Positions 4,406 through 6,301 of a DNA stretch of 6,301 nt are shown piece after piece. The notes under the pieces were generated by a model. That model did no database searches and was not told the DNA's origin. It worked only from the letters and a program-made list of their open reading frames with translations. The stretch is from Pyrodictiaceae archaeon (GTDB lineage: Archaea > Thermoproteota > Thermoprotei_A > Sulfolobales > Pyrodictiaceae): the NCBI GenBank assembly GCA_015520245.1, contig WAQM01000050.1, forward strand, positions 1 to 6,301, given 5' to 3'. Positions within the stretch are counted from its first letter, which is position 1; each line of letters opens with the position of its first letter. A program made the translations under genes and the position numbers.

Positions 4406-5581
4406 ATGCCTCGCGTAAGGGTGGTGCTGCTAGGGCAAGGCCTCGTGGCCACGCACTTCGCTGTGGGCGTCGAGAGGCTGAAGCAGGGAGAGATAAAGCC
4501 CTACGGCGTACCCTTCGCTAAGTACAAGATGCCGTACGCGATCGAAGACATAGAGATCGTTGCGTCCTACGACGTCGACGAGGCCAAGGTGGGTAAGACG
4601 GTTTACGACGTGGCCCGGGAGACGCTCGGGGGTACGCTCCCGGTGCCCGAGACGCTCCGCGAGGTCCCCGTGCGGCGGGGCATTCACGCGGGCAGTCTGG
4701 CGGGACTGCCGTTCCGCGCTCGCGGCCTCGAGGATGAACTGGGGAGCGTGGCGAGGGCGATCGACAGGCTGGTCGATGAGCTGGACGAGCTGAAGCCGGA
4801 CGTGGTGATAAACACAATAACTACCGAGCGCGGCGAGCCATTCAACAGCCTCGAGCAGCTCGAGGCCGCGGTCAAGGCGGGCGACTTCGCGAGGTTCAGC
4901 GCGAGCCAGATCTACGCCTACGCTGTGGCGCGCCACGCGCTGGAGTCGAGGCGTAGCGTGTCGTTTGTCAACGTGATACCGTCGCCGCTGGCCAACGACG
5001 ACGCCTTCGTGGAGCTCTACGAGAGGGCCAACAGCCTGGTGCTGGGCGACGATGGGGCGACGGGCGCCACGCCCCTCACGGCGGACCTGCTGGAGCACCT
5101 GGCCGAGCGCAACAGGCACGTGGAGTTCGTGGTGCAGTTCAACATCGGCGGCAACACGGACTTCCTGGCCCTGACAGTGCCTGAGAGGAACTTGATGAAG
5201 GAGAAGACGAAGAGCAGCATAGTTGAGGACATACTCGGCTACGACGCTCCACACTACATCAAGCCGACAGGCTACCTCGAGCCGCTGGGCGACAAGAAGT
5301 ACGTGGCGATGCACATAGCCTGGAAGACCTTCAACGAGATGGAGGACGAGATCTTCATCAGCATGAGAATAAATGATAGCCCCGCGCTCGCCGGGCTCCT
5401 GGTGGACCTGGCGAGGATAAGCAAGGCCCTGCTCGACAGGGGGATCCGCGGCACCTCCTACCTGGTCAACGCGTTCTTCATGAAGAAGCCGGGCCCGAGG
5501 AACGCCAAGAACGTTGCGAGGATAGTCGCGTACCACCGGCTCCTAGAGTGGCTGCGCCAGATCGGCGTCATAGCCGCGTGA
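4406..5581 (+). CDS. ino1: L-myo-inositol-1-phosphate synthase
   Basis: An NAD-dependent isomerase that cyclises D-glucose 6-phosphate to L-myo-inositol 1-phosphate, the first step towards both DIP and inositol phospholipids. The 391 residues match prokaryotic family members. An N-terminal Rossmann strand and loop (VVLLGQGLVATHF, 6-18, GxGxxA) bind NAD. PDVVINTITTERGEP (131-145), VNVIPSPLAND (188-198), GDDGATGATPLTADLLEH (214-231), QFNIGGNTDFLAL (244-256), KEKTKSS (265-271) and NDSPALAGLLVDLARISK (323-340) are the conserved catalytic-domain and tetramer-core motifs. The lysines at 265, 267 and 269 are in the expected active-site block. ATG 4406 is fixed by GGTGAG 8 nt upstream and by the Rossmann strand starting at residue 4. 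It lies 152 nt after the transferase gene on the same strand and supplies substrate to both preceding enzymes. No frameshift or missing motif is seen. Confidence 0.95.
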   Translation: MPRVRVVLLGQGLVATHFAVGVERLKQGEIKPYGVPFAKYKMPYAIEDIEIVASYDVDEAKVGKTVYDVARETLGGTLPVPETLREVPVRRGIHAGSLAGLPFRARGLEDELGSVARAIDRLVDELDELKPDVVINTITTERGEPFNSLEQLEAAVKAGDFARFSASQIYAYAVARHALESRRSVSFVNVIPSPLANDDAFVELYERANSLVLGDDGATGATPLTADLLEHLAERNRHVEFVVQFNIGGNTDFLALTVPERNLMKEKTKSSIVEDILGYDAPHYIKPTGYLEPLGDKKYVAMHIAWKTFNEMEDEIFISMRINDSPALAGLLVDLARISKALLDRGIRGTSYLVNAFFMKKPGPRNAKNVARIVAYHRLLEWLRQIGVIAA

Positions 5582-5589
5582 CCCGCGTC

Positions 5590-5594
5590 TTTTT
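5590..5594 (+). terminator. T5 terminator tract after ino1
   Basis: GTCTTTTTCCC starts 9 nt after the ino1 stop. Archaeal RNA polymerase typically stops at short T runs in the coding strand. It is the longest T run in the window and lies between two convergent genes (17-nt gap), where termination is needed. No matching T run is seen on the minus strand after lysZ; only a small palindrome, CCCGT-C-ACGGG (5595-5605), spans that stop. Confidence 0.5.
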
Positions 5595-5598
5595 CCCG

Positions 5599-6301
5599 TC
5601 ACGGGAGCACACGGGTCCCGCGCTCGCCACGGAGCGCGGACGAGACGGGCTCGCCGCCCAGGCCAGGGGCTATCACGGCCAGCCGGGCGCCGCCCCTCAC
5701 TGCCCGCGCGGCCATTAGCAGCTTCCTATTCATGCCTGGGCCCACCCTGAGCGCCAGCTTCTCGGCCTCGCTGGCCCGGAGCTCGCGCACAACCCTACCG
5801 TCGATGATGACGCCCTCGACGTCTGTCAGCATGACCAGCGCCTCGGCCCTCGCGGCGGCAGCTAGCGCGGCAGCGGCCTGGTCACCGTCTACGTTGAGCA
5901 GGGTGCCGTCGCTGGCCATCGCGACAGGGCTCACCACAACCACGTCGAAGGCCTTCAGCAGCGTGGCTAGGCACTCGACGTTCACCGAAGTTATCGAGCC
6001 GGTGTAGCCTCCGTCGACGACCTGCGGGCGGCCGCGCTCGTTGATCACCACGATCCTCTCCTTCCTGCGCGCACTCAGCAGCTGGCAGTCCGGGCCGGCG
6101 ACGCTCACGGCCCTCACGCCGCGCGCGACTAGCCGGCCGACGACCCTCTTGGCGACCAGGCCCGCCATGACCATGACGTAGACCTCGAGGCTGCGGGCGT
6201 CGGTGAACCTGCTCCTCACCCCGCTCGGCGAGACGACGTAGCGCGGCTCGATGCCCATCGCCCTTGAGTAGTCGTCTACCAGCCTGCCACCCCCGTGGAC
6301 C
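5599..6301 (-). CDS. lysZ: LysZ-type [LysW]-aminoadipate / [LysW]-glutamate kinase, 5'-partial
   Basis: An amino-acid kinase that phosphorylates the side-chain carboxylate of aminoadipate (lysine route) or glutamate (arginine route) carried on LysW. The frame is open past the ATG at 6258 to the window edge and encodes VHGGG (6286-6300) followed by RLVDDYSRAMG. VHGGG is the substrate-binding glycine loop of the NAGK/LysZ family, so 6258 is not the true start; about 25-30 N-terminal residues, including the first catalytic lysine, lie outside. Other motifs are SPSGVRSRFTD, RIVVINERG with VVDGGYTGSI (typical of LysZ rather than ArgB), NVDGDQAAAAL, MLTDVEGV with the catalytic Asp, and GPGMNRK with the second catalytic lysine. 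The usual GVDG turn reads GPDC. N-acetylglutamate kinase is the alternative, judged less likely. It converges on ino1. Confidence 0.88.
   Translation of the reverse strand, partial: VHGGGRLVDDYSRAMGIEPRYVVSPSGVRSRFTDARSLEVYVMVMAGLVAKRVVGRLVARGVRAVSVAGPDCQLLSARRKERIVVINERGRPQVVDGGYTGSITSVNVECLATLLKAFDVVVVSPVAMASDGTLLNVDGDQAAAALAAAARAEALVMLTDVEGVIIDGRVVRELRASEAEKLALRVGPGMNRKLLMAARAVRGGARLAVIAPGLGGEPVSSALRGERGTRVLP

Noticed and set aside
4430..5536. 368-codon open frame on the minus strand inside ino1
   Set aside because: It is a shadow of a strongly conserved gene in GC-rich DNA. Its translation shows no recognisable domain and no promoter or ribosome binding site supports it.
1..6301. CRISPR array, insertion sequence or phage genes
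   Set aside because: No spaced repeats, transposase motifs or phage-like proteins occur anywhere in the window.

Overview
The window reads as a piece of a hyperthermophilic archaeon, most likely a Thermoproteota (crenarchaeal) lineage. The evidence is high GC with AGG and ATA codon use, archaeal GGTG-type ribosome binding sites, short AT islands that look like TATA boxes in GC-rich DNA, a LysW-type (LysZ) lysine/arginine pathway kinase, and a complete gene set for making a di-myo-inositol phosphate (DIP) precursor, a solute typical of hyperthermophiles. The species cannot be named from the sequence. The first 25 bases are not genomic: they are the end of an Illumina Nextera/Tn5 adapter. The window therefore starts at a contig end, and the first gene is artificially cut.

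Layout. (1) 1-25 is adapter. (2) 26-648 (+) is the C-terminal two thirds of an electron-transfer flavoprotein alpha subunit. (3) 653-847 (-) is a 64-residue two-helix membrane protein that converges on it. (4) 994-2382 (-) is a 462-residue threonine-synthase-like protein. It has an N-terminal zinc ribbon and a C-terminal winged helix-turn-helix, and the PLP-binding lysine is replaced by isoleucine. (5) 2383-2577 is a divergent promoter region with two TATA-like boxes flanking a 17-bp perfect inverted repeat. (6) 2578-2835 (+) is a small three-helix membrane protein, 2851-3594 (+) an inositol-1-phosphate cytidylyltransferase, and 3591-4253 (+) a CDP-alcohol phosphotransferase; these are tightly packed. 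(7) 4254-4405 is a 152-nt gap with several inverted repeats and a 10-nt direct repeat. (8) 4406-5581 (+) is myo-inositol-1-phosphate synthase, followed by a T5 tract. (9) 5599-6301 (-) is LysZ, converging on it, with its N-terminus beyond the window.

How the genes fit together. Inositol-1-phosphate synthase makes inositol phosphate from glucose 6-phosphate. The cytidylyltransferase activates it to CDP-inositol, and the membrane transferase joins CDP-inositol to a second inositol phosphate to give phospho-DIP. A phosphatase for the last step is not in the window. The divergently transcribed ThrC-like/winged-helix fusion looks like an enzyme fold turned into a ligand-sensing DNA-binding protein. 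Its position beside a palindrome and the solute operon makes it a candidate regulator of itself or of that operon; this is inference. It is the most unusual item here.
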